A stretch of 64,000 bases of DNA from Pegoplata infirma (taxonomy: Eukaryota; Arthropoda; Insecta; Diptera; Anthomyiidae): positions 56,986,844 to 57,050,843 of the forward strand of contig OY992540.1 in assembly GCA_963921195.1 (NCBI GenBank), in the 5' to 3' direction. The notes under the pieces were generated by a model. That model was not told the DNA's origin. It ran no database searches and worked only from the letters and a program-made list of their open reading frames with translations. Position 1 is the first letter of the stretch, and each line of letters starts with the position of its first letter. The translations under genes and the position numbers were made by a program. Positions 10,049 through 19,369 of this stretch are shown one piece after another.

Positions 10049-10695
10049 TATTCTATGATGTTCCTGCTCTCGTCAACAATTTAGATTATGTTAATTTAAT
10101 GGCTTTCGATTTCCAAACAGCAGAACGTAATCCTGAAGTTGGAGATTTCCCAGCTCCTATTTATGAATTAAATGAACGTAATCCAGAACATAATGTTAAC
10201 TATCAGGTCCAGTATTGGTTAAATAATCATTGCCCTGCCACCAAAATTAATGTTGGTATTGCTGCTTATGGTCGTTCCTGGAAAATGACTAAAGATTCTG
10301 GCTTAACAGGTCTACCACCAGTAGCTGAAACCGATAAAGCTGGTCCAGCTGGTTTACAAACACAAGTTGATGGCCTTTTAAGTTGGCCCGAGGTTTGTGC
10401 TAAATTACCCAACCCAGCCAATCAACACTTAAAAGGTGCCGATGCTCCTCTCCGCAAGGTTGGTGACCCCACAAAACGTTTTGGCAATTATGCTTATCGT
10501 TCAGCTGACGATAATAATGAAAACGGTCTCTGGGTTGGTTATGAAGATCCCGATAGTGCTGCCAATAAGGCTGCTTATGTTAAGGCTAAGGGTTTGGGTG
10601 GTGTTGCTTTGGTCGATTTATCGTACGATGATTTCCGCGGTGCCTGCACTGGTGATAAATATCCCATTTTACGTGCCATTAAATATAAATTATAA
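10049..10695 (+). CDS. Idgf4: Imaginal disc growth factor 4, terminal coding exon
   Basis: It continues the GH18 fold: LDYVNLMAFDFQTAERNPEV (the beta-6 M.YD region, here MAFDF), the alpha+beta insertion domain with INVGIAAYGRSWKMTKDSGL, then LLSWPEVCAKL with one Cys and GLGGVALVDLSYDDFRGACT near the end, closing with KYPILRAIKYKL and TAA (10693-10695). Together with the preceding exon it gives about 401 residues of an expected 440 or so, so only the N-terminus is absent. The reading frame has no stops or frameshifts and its codon use is far less AT-biased than the surroundings, so the gene looks functional. A poly(A) signal follows about 65 bp downstream. Confidence 0.94.
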
Positions 10696-10761
10696 GATGT
10701 TACATTCCGTATAGGGAAAGACTATAAATGTGTTAAAAATGTTTTCTAAATGTATTTTTTT

Positions 10762-10767
10762 AATAAA
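10762..10767 (+). promoter_or_regulatory. Poly(A) signal of Idgf4
   Basis: AATAAA lies 67 bp after the stop codon, within TTAATAAAATAATAATAAAA; overlapping repeats of the signal follow. The 3' UTR is therefore short. Confidence 0.7.
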
Positions 10768-10839
10768 ATAATAATAAAATAATGACGATAAATTAAAAAA
10801 ATGATTTTTTTGGACTTTAAATTTTAATATCCAGGGCCT

Positions 10840-11020
10840 ATATTCAAAACCCTCTATCTAAAAACACAATTTTTTAGAAGAACCAAAAGACTGTTTATTT
10901 GTTTTATTTGTTTTTAAAATTTTGCACTATTGGAGATTTTATGATAGATAGAGAGTTTTGTTTTTCGAAAATATGAAATACATGAATGAATATGATCAGA
11001 TAGAGGGTTTTGCATTTTAA
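10840..11020. repeat. Small inverted repeat
   Basis: CAAAACCCTCTATCT (about 10846-10860) is mirrored by AGATAGAGGGTTTTG (about 10998-11012), with an intermediate GATAGATAGAGAGTTTTG. It is probably a small MITE; no target duplication was established. Confidence 0.5.
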
Positions 11021-11089
11021 TAAAAATTAATTATTATGATTTAATTTACGACATCGGTAAATTTTTAAGGAGATTTATTAATGATATCG

Positions 11090-11540
11090 GCTTATACAAA
11101 ATTCCAAAATCGCGGTTTTGGTCCACAGCAGATTTTTAAGACAAAAATTATTTTTTTTACCAAGTTTATCTCATAAGTTAACAAACTGTTGAGTCTGCTA
11201 TGTAAAAAATATTGTGCTCGATTCTCGAATACGATTTTATCATTCACCAAATTTTTAATTAACAAGAACAAATTTAAAAATCTTAAAATTCGAAAGAATA
11301 TAAATTTTTTAAAAATTAGGTGAATGGTGAAATCGTATTCGAGAATCGAGCACATTAAAAAAATTAAAAACACGATTTCGGTCCACAGATCGTGATTTTT
11401 AAGCTATTTTTTTTTTATAATCTACACAAGACACCAAATTTTGAGCCATATTTTTCAAAAAAAGTCAAACAAGAGTTTTCAGCAAAAATTTGCATCAGTG
11501 GACCAAAATCGTGGTTCTGGAATTTATATAAAACTTTAAA
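11090..11540. repeat. Fold-back downstream of Idgf4
   Basis: An inner stem pairs GTGCTCGATTCTCGAATACG (about 11213) with its complement ending near 11353, continued by ATTCACC/GGTGAAT. An outer pair is the CGGTTTTGGTCCAC block (about 11110) against GTGGACCAAAATCG (about 11499). No coding sequence is credible here. Confidence 0.65.
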
Positions 11541-11921
11541 TCTTTATCCCAGTATACTGGGCAAAAAATTTTTAGAATCGATAGAAGTTTTCCACAAAAA
11601 AATTTAAAAAATCATAAATTTTAAAACTTAAAAATCGCATACTAGAGCATTTTAACGAATTTTTTAGGTTTTTTTTTTTTTTTTTTTTATTTATTCAAAA
11701 AAATGCCGCAAGCCCTTTCGGGCCAAAATTGGCATAACTACAATAATACATATGTACATATGTTCTTCAAAATAAAAATGACAATTCATTGAAATAACTT
11801 AAATACAAGTGAGATTCTACCTAAGTAACTAAATTACTACCCTATATTTGCACAAACCTAACAATATCTGAATAAGCGAGATTAACAAAAAGAGGAAGCC
11901 TCTAACAGCAAAAAACATACA

Positions 11922-14741
11922 CTAGTGAAATTGTAAATTAGTCAAGAAAATGTTTTTAAAAGCCGACAAGGAATGCGAAAATCTTCGATCCCGGTAGGGG
12001 ATTATTGTATTCCACAACCTGGTAGTGTTAACACAAAATGATCGAGTCATAACGAGGGACGAGTGTCTGGGACAAGTCAAAGTATGCGTTCTACTAGAAG
12101 AACCGAAATGAAATTTCTGCAACATGTACGCTGGATTGCCATTTTTAACAGTTTTAAAAAAGAAAAGCATTTGTCTTAAGTCTAAATACTGACTAAATGT
12201 GCATCCCAAAACGCCGTCACGATATGCAGAAACGCTATCTACAACGCGAAGTCCATAAATGTAACGAATCACCCTATTAAAGCACCTTTTCAATCGAGTT
12301 ATATTCTCAGTTGAAGTACATGAGTAGATCTCCATACCATAAAGAAACAACGGGAGGCACAATGCTAAAGCCACTCGGTATCTAACATCCAATGGTATAT
12401 AATAAGCCACATTATAAATCTTACGTAATGTCCAGGAGACTCTGGATATAATGGAATTTATATGTCTATCAAATGTTAAATTGTTGTCTATAATCAGACC
12501 TAACGATTTATAATGTGAAACGATTTCCAAAGGCTCATTACCAAGTATAACATTTAATGCTAAATTAGGGTATCGCGAAAAAAACATCACCTTGCATTTT
12601 AATGGGTTTAATTCCAAAAAAATATTCCTTGACCATTCTACTAAATTAATTAAATCATTGTTAATAAGTTCCTCAAATTGTTGTAAATTAGAATGCTCAG
12701 ATGTACCCAAAAGTTGAATGTCGTCAGCATATGTATAGCATGTTAAAAAGGATAAGATCTGATATATATCATTAACATACAACAAAAAAAATAACGGCCC
12801 TAAAATTGACCCCTGAGGTACACCTCTATAAGTTTCTATAGTCTGTGAAACTTGCTCACCTACCTGAACAAGCTGACGGCGACCAGTTAGGAATGACCAA
12901 ATAAGCTTGCAGCTACATGAGCTGAAACCAAATTGATTAAGTAGTTTTTCTACCAGTATTTTATGGCTTATTGAGTCAAATGCTTTACGAAAATCTAAAA
13001 ATATTAAAGCACTCATATTACCCCTATCAAGATTTGACCTTATAGTTTCAGTGACATCTAATAAAACACCTGTAGTATTATGGTTTTTCCTAAAGCCTGA
13101 CTGATAATCACATATCATTCTAGATGAATTTAAGTAAGATAAAATTTGTTGTCTCAGAATAACTTCTAAAATTTTTGAGCAAACAGGAAGTATACTGATT
13201 GGGCGAAAGTCAGATAAAACTTTTGGAGACTTTATCTTAGGAATCGGAATAATCTTTCCAACTTTCCAGATCTGGGGAATAACAGATGTTGTGATTATTG
13301 AATTTATAAGATATGTCAAATGACAAGAAATGACTGGAAAAATTAACTTCAAAAACTTAAGATGCATTTCATCTGCACCTACCGCAAACGATTTTATTTG
13401 TGACATTGCCCAGAAAACTTCACTTTCCGACACATTATTAAAAGAAAAACCATCTATATGCGACCAGGAAGAAGGGTTAAATGCATCATCCTCTAACACC
13501 AAACGTGGCATTCTTGAGAACTCATTAAACTCATTTAAATTTATTGGAAATTGAGATTCCTCATCACTAAGAACACCCACTGATCTTAATTTACTCCACA
13601 GTTGTTTCTGATCGCATGTAGAAAAAAATCTCATACACGTTTCCTTCCGAACCCTACGTATCACAGACTTCAGCTTATTTCGACAAACACAATACTTTCT
13701 AAAATTATCATCGGTTCTATCTGACATATAGACACGGTATGACATATTTCTAAAACGCTTTGCACTACAAATTCGAAAATCATCCATAAAACTGTTGTCA
13801 TTACGTTTTACAAATCTGCGTAACGGAACATTATTGTCAAATAGACACTTTACGACAGAGTTAAAGAAGTTAACATTATCATTCACTGATGTATTATTAT
13901 AAATTGGAGAAAAATCTACAGTTTGAAATTGTGTGAAACATTGTTCCGCATTGAAACACTTAAAGTCTCTATAGTAAAATTCATTTGAAACTCTAGAGTT
14001 AGATATTTTATACGATAGTTGGATCATAGCATGATAAGAATTAAGCACAGGGACTTGGAACTGGGTTTTACTTGTAACTAAATCAATATTTGAGACAAAA
14101 AAATAGTCTATCAGGGACGTAGAGTTGTCCGTTGAACAAAAATGAGTCGGTTTGGAATTGTGAACCACTGATAAAGATGATCGGTGACAAAATTCTCTTA
14201 CCAAATTTCCCCTGTTGAAAATATTTGTGTTGAAGTCTCCCATAACTAAAACGTTTTCATATCTTGATGAAAAATCTATTAACAAATTCGCAAAGCGCGG
14301 AAAATTTCCATTAGGCAGGTACACAACTCCTAACAACAGCGGAATACTATTATCCATGAAAACTTCTACAAACAATGCTTCAACACTAGGATCACTATTA
14401 TTCTCATCATCACTGTCCTCTTCTTGGTCATTACTTTCTCGATCCTCAGTTCCATCATAAATAACTCTAACCTTTAAGGTTTCACGAATATATAGACACA
14501 CTCCTCCCCCCTTAGAACGTTTACGATCATTACGGTACACTTTAAATCCAGAGATACTAATTGCATTATTCGACACACAATCACTGAACCATGTTTCAGA
14601 AATACCAAACGCATCCACAGAACAATTTTCCATCATATGCTTTATTTCATCAAATTTAGTGGAATAACTACGAGGTACAAGACTTTGTGCATTAAAATGC
14701 AAAACGTTAAAATCTTCTTGCCTTAACACTGAGTTTATCAT
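11922..14741 (-). CDS. LINE ORF2: APE endonuclease and reverse transcriptase
   Basis: 939 residues with no interruption. The APE-type endonuclease (about 10-240) shows LHFNAQSL, GISETW (Glu49), MGDFNTN (Asp169, Asn171) and SLIDYFFV; the usual final SDH motif reads SYH (235-237). The reverse transcriptase (about 490-750) shows SDFRPISILPVCSKILE, FLDFRKAFD (motif A), RGVPQGSILGP (motif B) and YADD (671-674, DNA near 12720-12731). The C-terminal part ends RLWNTIIPYRDRRFSHSLSA and there is no RNase H, as in CR1/Jockey elements. The enzyme would nick genomic DNA and prime reverse transcription from the nick. The Met at 14741 opens the frame just before the endonuclease core. Confidence 0.93.
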   Translation of the reverse strand: MINSVLRQEDFNVLHFNAQSLVPRSYSTKFDEIKHMMENCSVDAFGISETWFSDCVSNNAISISGFKVYRNDRKRSKGGGVCLYIRETLKVRVIYDGTEDRESNDQEEDSDDENNSDPSVEALFVEVFMDNSIPLLLGVVYLPNGNFPRFANLLIDFSSRYENVLVMGDFNTNIFNRGNLVREFCHRSSLSVVHNSKPTHFCSTDNSTSLIDYFFVSNIDLVTSKTQFQVPVLNSYHAMIQLSYKISNSRVSNEFYYRDFKCFNAEQCFTQFQTVDFSPIYNNTSVNDNVNFFNSVVKCLFDNNVPLRRFVKRNDNSFMDDFRICSAKRFRNMSYRVYMSDRTDDNFRKYCVCRNKLKSVIRRVRKETCMRFFSTCDQKQLWSKLRSVGVLSDEESQFPINLNEFNEFSRMPRLVLEDDAFNPSSWSHIDGFSFNNVSESEVFWAMSQIKSFAVGADEMHLKFLKLIFPVISCHLTYLINSIITTSVIPQIWKVGKIIPIPKIKSPKVLSDFRPISILPVCSKILEVILRQQILSYLNSSRMICDYQSGFRKNHNTTGVLLDVTETIRSNLDRGNMSALIFLDFRKAFDSISHKILVEKLLNQFGFSSCSCKLIWSFLTGRRQLVQVGEQVSQTIETYRGVPQGSILGPLFFLLYVNDIYQILSFLTCYTYADDIQLLGTSEHSNLQQFEELINNDLINLVEWSRNIFLELNPLKCKVMFFSRYPNLALNVILGNEPLEIVSHYKSLGLIIDNNLTFDRHINSIISRVSWTLRKIYNVAYYIPLDVRYRVALALCLPLFLYGMEIYSCTSTENITRLKRCFNRVIRYIYGLRVVDSVSAYRDGVLGCTFSQYLDLRQMLFFFKTVKNGNPAYMLQKFHFGSSSRTHTLTCPRHSSLVMTRSFCVNTTRLWNTIIPYRDRRFSHSLSAFKNIFLTNLQFH

Positions 14742-15318
14742 TCATCATTTATCATTTATCACCATTAGAGACTATATCCCCTAAATTGTCAATCATCTCG
14801 ACCTAAACAAAAAAAATGTTATGTTTGTGCAAATAATAGTGTACCCCCCTAATAGTATAAAAAAATTGTAATACTTATAATTCATATAAAAAAAGTTAAG
14901 ATAACCATAACGAGATCGTAACAAAAAAAACCAAATTTACTATAATTCTTTAAACAAGATATATAAAAAAATTATAATAGACAATTAAAAAATTGATATG
15001 TAACCAAACGCCAAATTGATATGTAACCAAACTCCAAATGTTATTTGAGATAATCCCGCAAATATAAGCTTCATATCATGGCAGTTCAAAAAGAAGGTTG
15101 ACACATAAGCAAAACGTACTACACTCAGCCAGTTATGCAAAGATAAAGCTATTAAGGTATTCAGTTGAAGAAGAAAAAGTGTATAAATTAGTTATTGTAT
15201 AAAAAAAAAGAAATTAAGAATTTACCAAAACACAAGAAAAAAAAATAAATAAACAAAAAACATAAGTAACAGCTGCAAATAATAAGTTAAAAGGTTTAAT
15301 TATCGTATGTTATTTTTT
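14742..15318 (-). other. Spacer between ORF1 and ORF2 of the LINE (proximal part)
   Basis: AT-rich, with no reading frame of note. A short direct repeat (CAAATTGATATGTAACCAAA, about 14990-15030) occurs. The original inter-ORF spacer is enlarged by two later insertions to the right. Confidence 0.5.
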
Positions 15319-15969
15319 TATACCCTCCACTTAGTGATAGAGGGTATATATAAGTTTGTCATTCCGTTTGTAACTCATCGAAATATCGGTCTGGGACCCC
15401 ATAAAGTATATATATTCATGATGCCCGATCGATTTTAAGACATTCTAGCGATGTCCGTCTGTCCGTCTGTCCGTCTGTCCGTCTGTCCGTCTGTCCGTCT
15501 GTCTGTCTGTTGAAAATGCTCTCGCGGACAAAATATTGCACAGAGATGACTGAAACTTAACATATATATTGGAAGTTCTCCCGAGAAGTTTGGTATTGCA
15601 TTTGAGCGATATCGGTTCAGCGGTTCAAAAGTTATGAACGAAAATGTAAGCACACCTCAAAAATTTCAGTACATTCAACATAACCTAAAAATACAAAATG
15701 CTTTAATTCGGCTTCTGGTTGACATATGTGAACATAATTGGACACCAAATGGTATTTAAACAAGTACGAACATATTTTTTTTAAAAAAAAAAAAAAAATC
15801 GCGGATTTTTTTTTTACCAAAATTTTTTTTCGCGGAAATTTTTTTCAATTTTTTTTTTTTTTTTCAAAAGTAATTTCCATTTAAATAAAGTTGTTTGCAA
15901 TAATCTTTTTGAAATTGTGGAGGGTATCACTACATTCGGCAAGGCCGAATTTAACTTTTTTACTTGTTT
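15319..15969 (+). mobile_element. mini-me element (type 1) inside the LINE
   Basis: Opens with the TATACCCTCCAC hairpin, then GGGACCCCATAAAGTATATA, a (GTCY)n tract (about 15450-15508), AACCTAAAAATACAAAATGC, and closes with GTGGAGGGTAT, an ATTCGGC...GCCGAAT hairpin and ACTTGTTT. It inserted between the two ORFs in the orientation opposite to the LINE. Confidence 0.85.
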
Positions 15970-15984
15970 ATTTTTAATCTTGTA

Positions 15985-16003
15985 AGAGAGAGAGAGAGAG
16001 AGA
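15985..16003. repeat. (AG)n microsatellite
   Basis: Nineteen bases of uninterrupted AG repeat directly right of the mini-me insertion. Confidence 0.9.
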
Positions 16004-16154
16004 AATAAAAAACAACCTAAAGTTTTTATTTTTTTCCTTTAAGTTAAAACTTTGGATAGATAACAGTTAATAAAAATAAATAAAAAACTTCTAAAACTGA
16101 ATGTTACTACATTATAATACTTTCGTGTTAATTTGTTTCGTAAAAACATTAAGG

Positions 16155-16410
16155 GGCCTATTCACAAAAAAAATCATAACTCAATCATAACTCAATTTTT
16201 TCCATGTGGTTGTTGTAAACAATCATAAAAAAATTAAAATTTTGTTTGAAAATTTCAAAAAAATAAAGACCTGCTACCCACATCGTCTCAAAATTGACAA
16301 ATAATTTTAAATTTTGAGACTTTTTATGATTTTGTTTACAACAAACACAGGGAATATGAAGTTTGAAAATAATAAAATTAGTCATAACCAGTCATAACTG
16401 TGAATAGGCC
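16155..16410. mobile_element. Palindromic MITE inside the LINE
   Basis: GGCCTATTCACA at the left and TGTGAATAGGCC at the right form the termini. CATAACTCAATCATAACTCA and AGTCATAACCAGTCATAACT continue the inverted symmetry, and ATGTGGTTGTTGTAAACAAT is mirrored inside. About 256 bp, with no protein. Confidence 0.7.
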
Positions 16411-16708
16411 TGTAAAACTACAAAAAAAATAGATGTTTTATATTTCTCACACAGAATCAATTACATTTTAAGTTGAAGCCAGCGGTTACCGTTGTGTTTA
16501 CGAACAATTGTAATATTTATCTGAGTGTAGTTTAGATAAACAAAAAAAAATGTAAACAAAAAAAATATCACCTTCCTTTATCATGCCATTCTACAAACTA
16601 ATAAACATATGATTTATGTATAATTTTGCAATAACGTGTAACCACATATCAATTACATTGTAAAAAAAACAAAATATAATAAGAAATTACTTTGCATGAT
16701 CTGGATTT

Positions 16709-17110
16709 TTAATCATTGTTTTGCTGTTGTTGTCTATGCTGAGAATGAACTTGCTGTGTTCCAACATTATCTGTGCTCAAGCAACTATCGAGTAAATTAG
16801 CGCATTGTTGAATATCCATGTATTCTGATGAGCCATCAGGTTTAAATATTTTAACCTTAGGGTTATCCATGTTTTTTAATTGAAATTTACTGATTTGTTT
16901 TTTTAATAAAAGTTTATGACAAATGTATTTTAACTTCTTTGCAGCAGGAGATAAATTATCTTTCAAGTACACTTGAGGCTCACTCATAGCACCAACGTTT
17001 TCACCATTATCGCCTTCCACATTTGCATCAACAATATCACCAGCATTTTCACGTTCATCAACAACTTCGGAAACTCCATGCTCATCTATATTCACGACAT
17101 CTTTAAGCAT
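16709..17110 (-). pseudogene. LINE ORF1, C-terminal part in a shifted frame
   Basis: 133 codons ending QQQQNND. The segment LSPAAKKLKYICHKLLLKKQ followed by KVKIFKPDGSSEYMDI looks like the C-terminal region of CR1-type ORF1 proteins, so it belongs to the protein whose N-terminus is at 17124-17798. The open frame can be read back through RFTYYELKPI, overlapping the end of the upstream frame near 17115-17140, where the shift occurs. The internal Met at 17110 is unlikely to be a natural start. Confidence 0.65.
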
Positions 17111-17123
17111 AATCGGTTTAAGT

Positions 17124-17798
17124 TCATAATATGTGAACCGAATTAAATTTTACTAAAATGCATTTTTGATTTTTTATGTAGCAACAATGATTTATGTCGG
17201 ACATTGCTACCTCCATTCCGAACAACTGCCCAATTTTAATAACATGATCACGTATTTTTTCCATATCATTCGGCAGCCCAAAGAAAAGAATATCAGATCT
17301 GTTGAGACGCCTCTCCAACACGTTGTTTCTTGCTACCAGGACATTTACTTTTGCACTAGTTGCTTTATCTACCTCTTTAACAATGGAATAGCAATGATTA
17401 ACATCAGATTTTAATTGGTTAATTTCTCCACCCATTTCATTACGTAAATTATCAATTAGACCATCAACTTTTGTCTCCAAATTCGAAAAACCATGGATCA
17501 TTTGACTCTCAATGTCAGATCTATTCTTGTCGAGCTTGTTCTCAATTGATTTTTGTATCTCTTCCATACGCTTCAGAATGTCATCATTTCCAATTACGTT
17601 TTGCGGAGCATCTGCATTGTAGCAAGATCTGCATACAAATGTTGAGTTATTTTTTTTTATGATTGCATACGAATTGTCTGGAAGGCCTGTACATTTGGGG
17701 TGAAAGTAAGAGTCACATACTCCACAACCAATATTACCAAGGGATTTTGTAACAGTGTGTTTGCAAACTGGGCACTGAATAGCAGTTTTTGGCGGCAT
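17124..17798 (-). CDS. LINE ORF1, N-terminal part: PHD finger, coiled coil, RRM-like region
   Basis: 224 residues. A PHD-type zinc finger (about 8-58) has the order CPVCKH, CGVCDSYFHPKC and CRSC (Cys4-His-Cys3). A charged helical region (about 75-150) suggests a coiled coil for trimerisation. RSDILFFGLPNDMEKIRDHV and KCILVKFNS resemble the RRM-like domain of LINE ORF1 proteins. PHD fingers in ORF1 are known from CR1-group elements. The protein would coat element RNA. A frameshift ends it at VHIL, and the remainder continues in the next entry, so this copy probably makes no full ORF1p. Confidence 0.8.
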   Translation of the reverse strand: MPPKTAIQCPVCKHTVTKSLGNIGCGVCDSYFHPKCTGLPDNSYAIIKKNNSTFVCRSCYNADAPQNVIGNDDILKRMEEIQKSIENKLDKNRSDIESQMIHGFSNLETKVDGLIDNLRNEMGGEINQLKSDVNHCYSIVKEVDKATSAKVNVLVARNNVLERRLNRSDILFFGLPNDMEKIRDHVIKIGQLFGMEVAMSDINHCCYIKNQKCILVKFNSVHIL

Positions 17799-18129
17799 TT
17801 TTTTATTTATGTATAAAAAAAAATATTATGTTACTGCGGTTAAAAAAATTATTTTATGTATTTTATTTTTGTTAATTCTTTCTTTAAGAAAATGGCGATT
17901 ACACGTTTTCGGAAAACCAGAACAGCAATGATGAATTTTTGGTAATTAATTTATTAGGAACACTAAACCGTTATAAAATTTAGGCTACTGCCAGTAATAT
18001 TTGTTATAATATTTTCATATTCCACTCCAAATCATTGAAATAATAGCAAATTTAATTAATTTTTTTACGACCGTCTTATTTTTTCTATCTGATCATGACA
18101 GGTTATCCCACAATTTTTAAAGTACATGC

Positions 18130-18610
18130 AAAAATAAAAATTACAAAATAAAAAAATGGTTTTGGATAATTTTTGAAGAAGTTATGAGTAAAAGAAGTTT
18201 GAGTAAAGAAAGAAATTTTTGAAAATACGATTTTTTTGAACAGGATATAAAAAAATCTTAAAATTCATCACAAAGGAGTTTTCAAAGGGTACTAAAAACT
18301 GTAAAAAAAATCTAAAAAAAGTTAGAACGTAATTGTGCAAAACGAAAAAAAAAGTTTTCTTGCGATACATCGTATTTATTAACTCTGAACACGAATATAA
18401 AAAAAAAATCGGTCTAACGGTTTTCGAGATATCCCTTTTTAAATTTGTAAAAATTGCGGTGTCTTTCTATATTTAAGAATTTTTTCTAACGAAATTTTAT
18501 TTGAGAGGAACATTTATTTAAACTTAATTTGAGCCAAAACGGTTCAATAAAAATCCGTAAAAATCTATAAATCCGAAATTTTAGTTGAAGGCGCCAAAAT
18601 TAAAAATTTC
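18130..18610. repeat. Dispersed repeat R, copy 1
   Basis: CTTGCGATACATCGTATTTA, AACACGAATATAAAAAAAAA and CGGTTTTCGAGATATCC recur in the same order in copies near 24830 and 30150. It is non-coding; the ends are not defined. Confidence 0.5.
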
Positions 18611-19000
18611 TGGAACTCACAAGGAATGTTTTTCACAGATACTTAAAATACTTGTCAGCTTTATTTTGATAGAGATTAATATATATGATTTTGGGGCTCG
18701 TATGTATATACATCTCCATATAAACTACCCCAATGAATACACATTTTAGACAATAAAGAACTTAACGATGCCGAATTTGGACACGATCGATACACCATTG
18801 GATGGGCCTTTAAAAAACCCTTTGACCTGTATAAAATGTTCGTATAGTTTCTTGTGAAGAAATGGAAAATATTCTCAAAAAACGAAAACAACCCGTTTTC
18901 CCCCTCCACTTTGACCCGCTAAAAGTGAGATTGGGCCGCTATAAAAAATAGGTAACTCTTATTTTGCTCCCCACTTTCCTATATGCAAGTTTCAGGACAA
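18611..19000. other. Spacer without a recognised gene
   Basis: Contains a stretch around 18960-19015 (GGACAATCGGTGGGTGCC, AGACCTTCCCTGTAAGAC) related to the fold-back arm at 29180-29215. The open frame on the - strand here has no recognisable domain. Confidence 0.4.
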
Positions 19001-19019
19001 TCGGTGGGTGCCCTGTGAA

Positions 19020-19235
19020 AGACCTTCCCTGTAAGACTTAGCATATTTACTTGTTGTTGCCCTAAGCAGTTTGGAATTGCATTTGAGCGAAATCGGTTCA
19101 GAAGTTCAAAAGTTATGAAAGAAAACGAAGGACACCTTGAATATTTTGGTACATTTAACATAACCTAAAAATAAAAAATGCTTTAATTCAGCTGTTGCGC
19201 AGTGGGTTGCAACATATGTAAACTGGGGATTAATT
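19020..19235 (+). mobile_element. mini-me fragment (type 1)
   Basis: TTGGAATTGCATTTGAGCGA, ATCGGTTCAGAAGTTCAAAA and AACATAACCTAAAAATA match the middle of the copy at 15590-15720. Both ends are missing. Confidence 0.65.
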
Positions 19236-19369
19236 CAGAAAAGCCCTTTATTATTAATATTTATATTTTTTTAGACTAACTATACATTATTTAGTAAAAA
19301 AAAAATATTTTACAGAAAAAAAAAAATTATAGAAAATATTTTTTATTAAAAAAGAAGATATAACCTTTT

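Larger units (their letters stand above)
11669..17932 (-). mobile_element. CR1-like non-LTR retrotransposon (Jockey-superfamily LINE), nearly full length
   Basis: On the - strand: a 5' UTR, ORF1 with a PHD finger, ORF2 with APE endonuclease and RT, and a short 3' UTR ending with a GCCCGAAAGGGC hairpin, AATAAA and a poly(A) tail (T run 11669-11688). Possible target duplications GAATTTTTTAGG (11657-11668) and GAATTTTTGG (17933-17942) flank it, which would place the 5' end near 17932. It contains a mini-me element (15319-15969) and a MITE (16155-16410). ORF2 is intact while ORF1 is frameshifted, so the copy is young but probably not autonomous. Confidence 0.85.

Noticed and set aside
13330..13554. 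Open frames on the + strand inside the LINE
   Set aside because: They are antisense shadows of ORF2.
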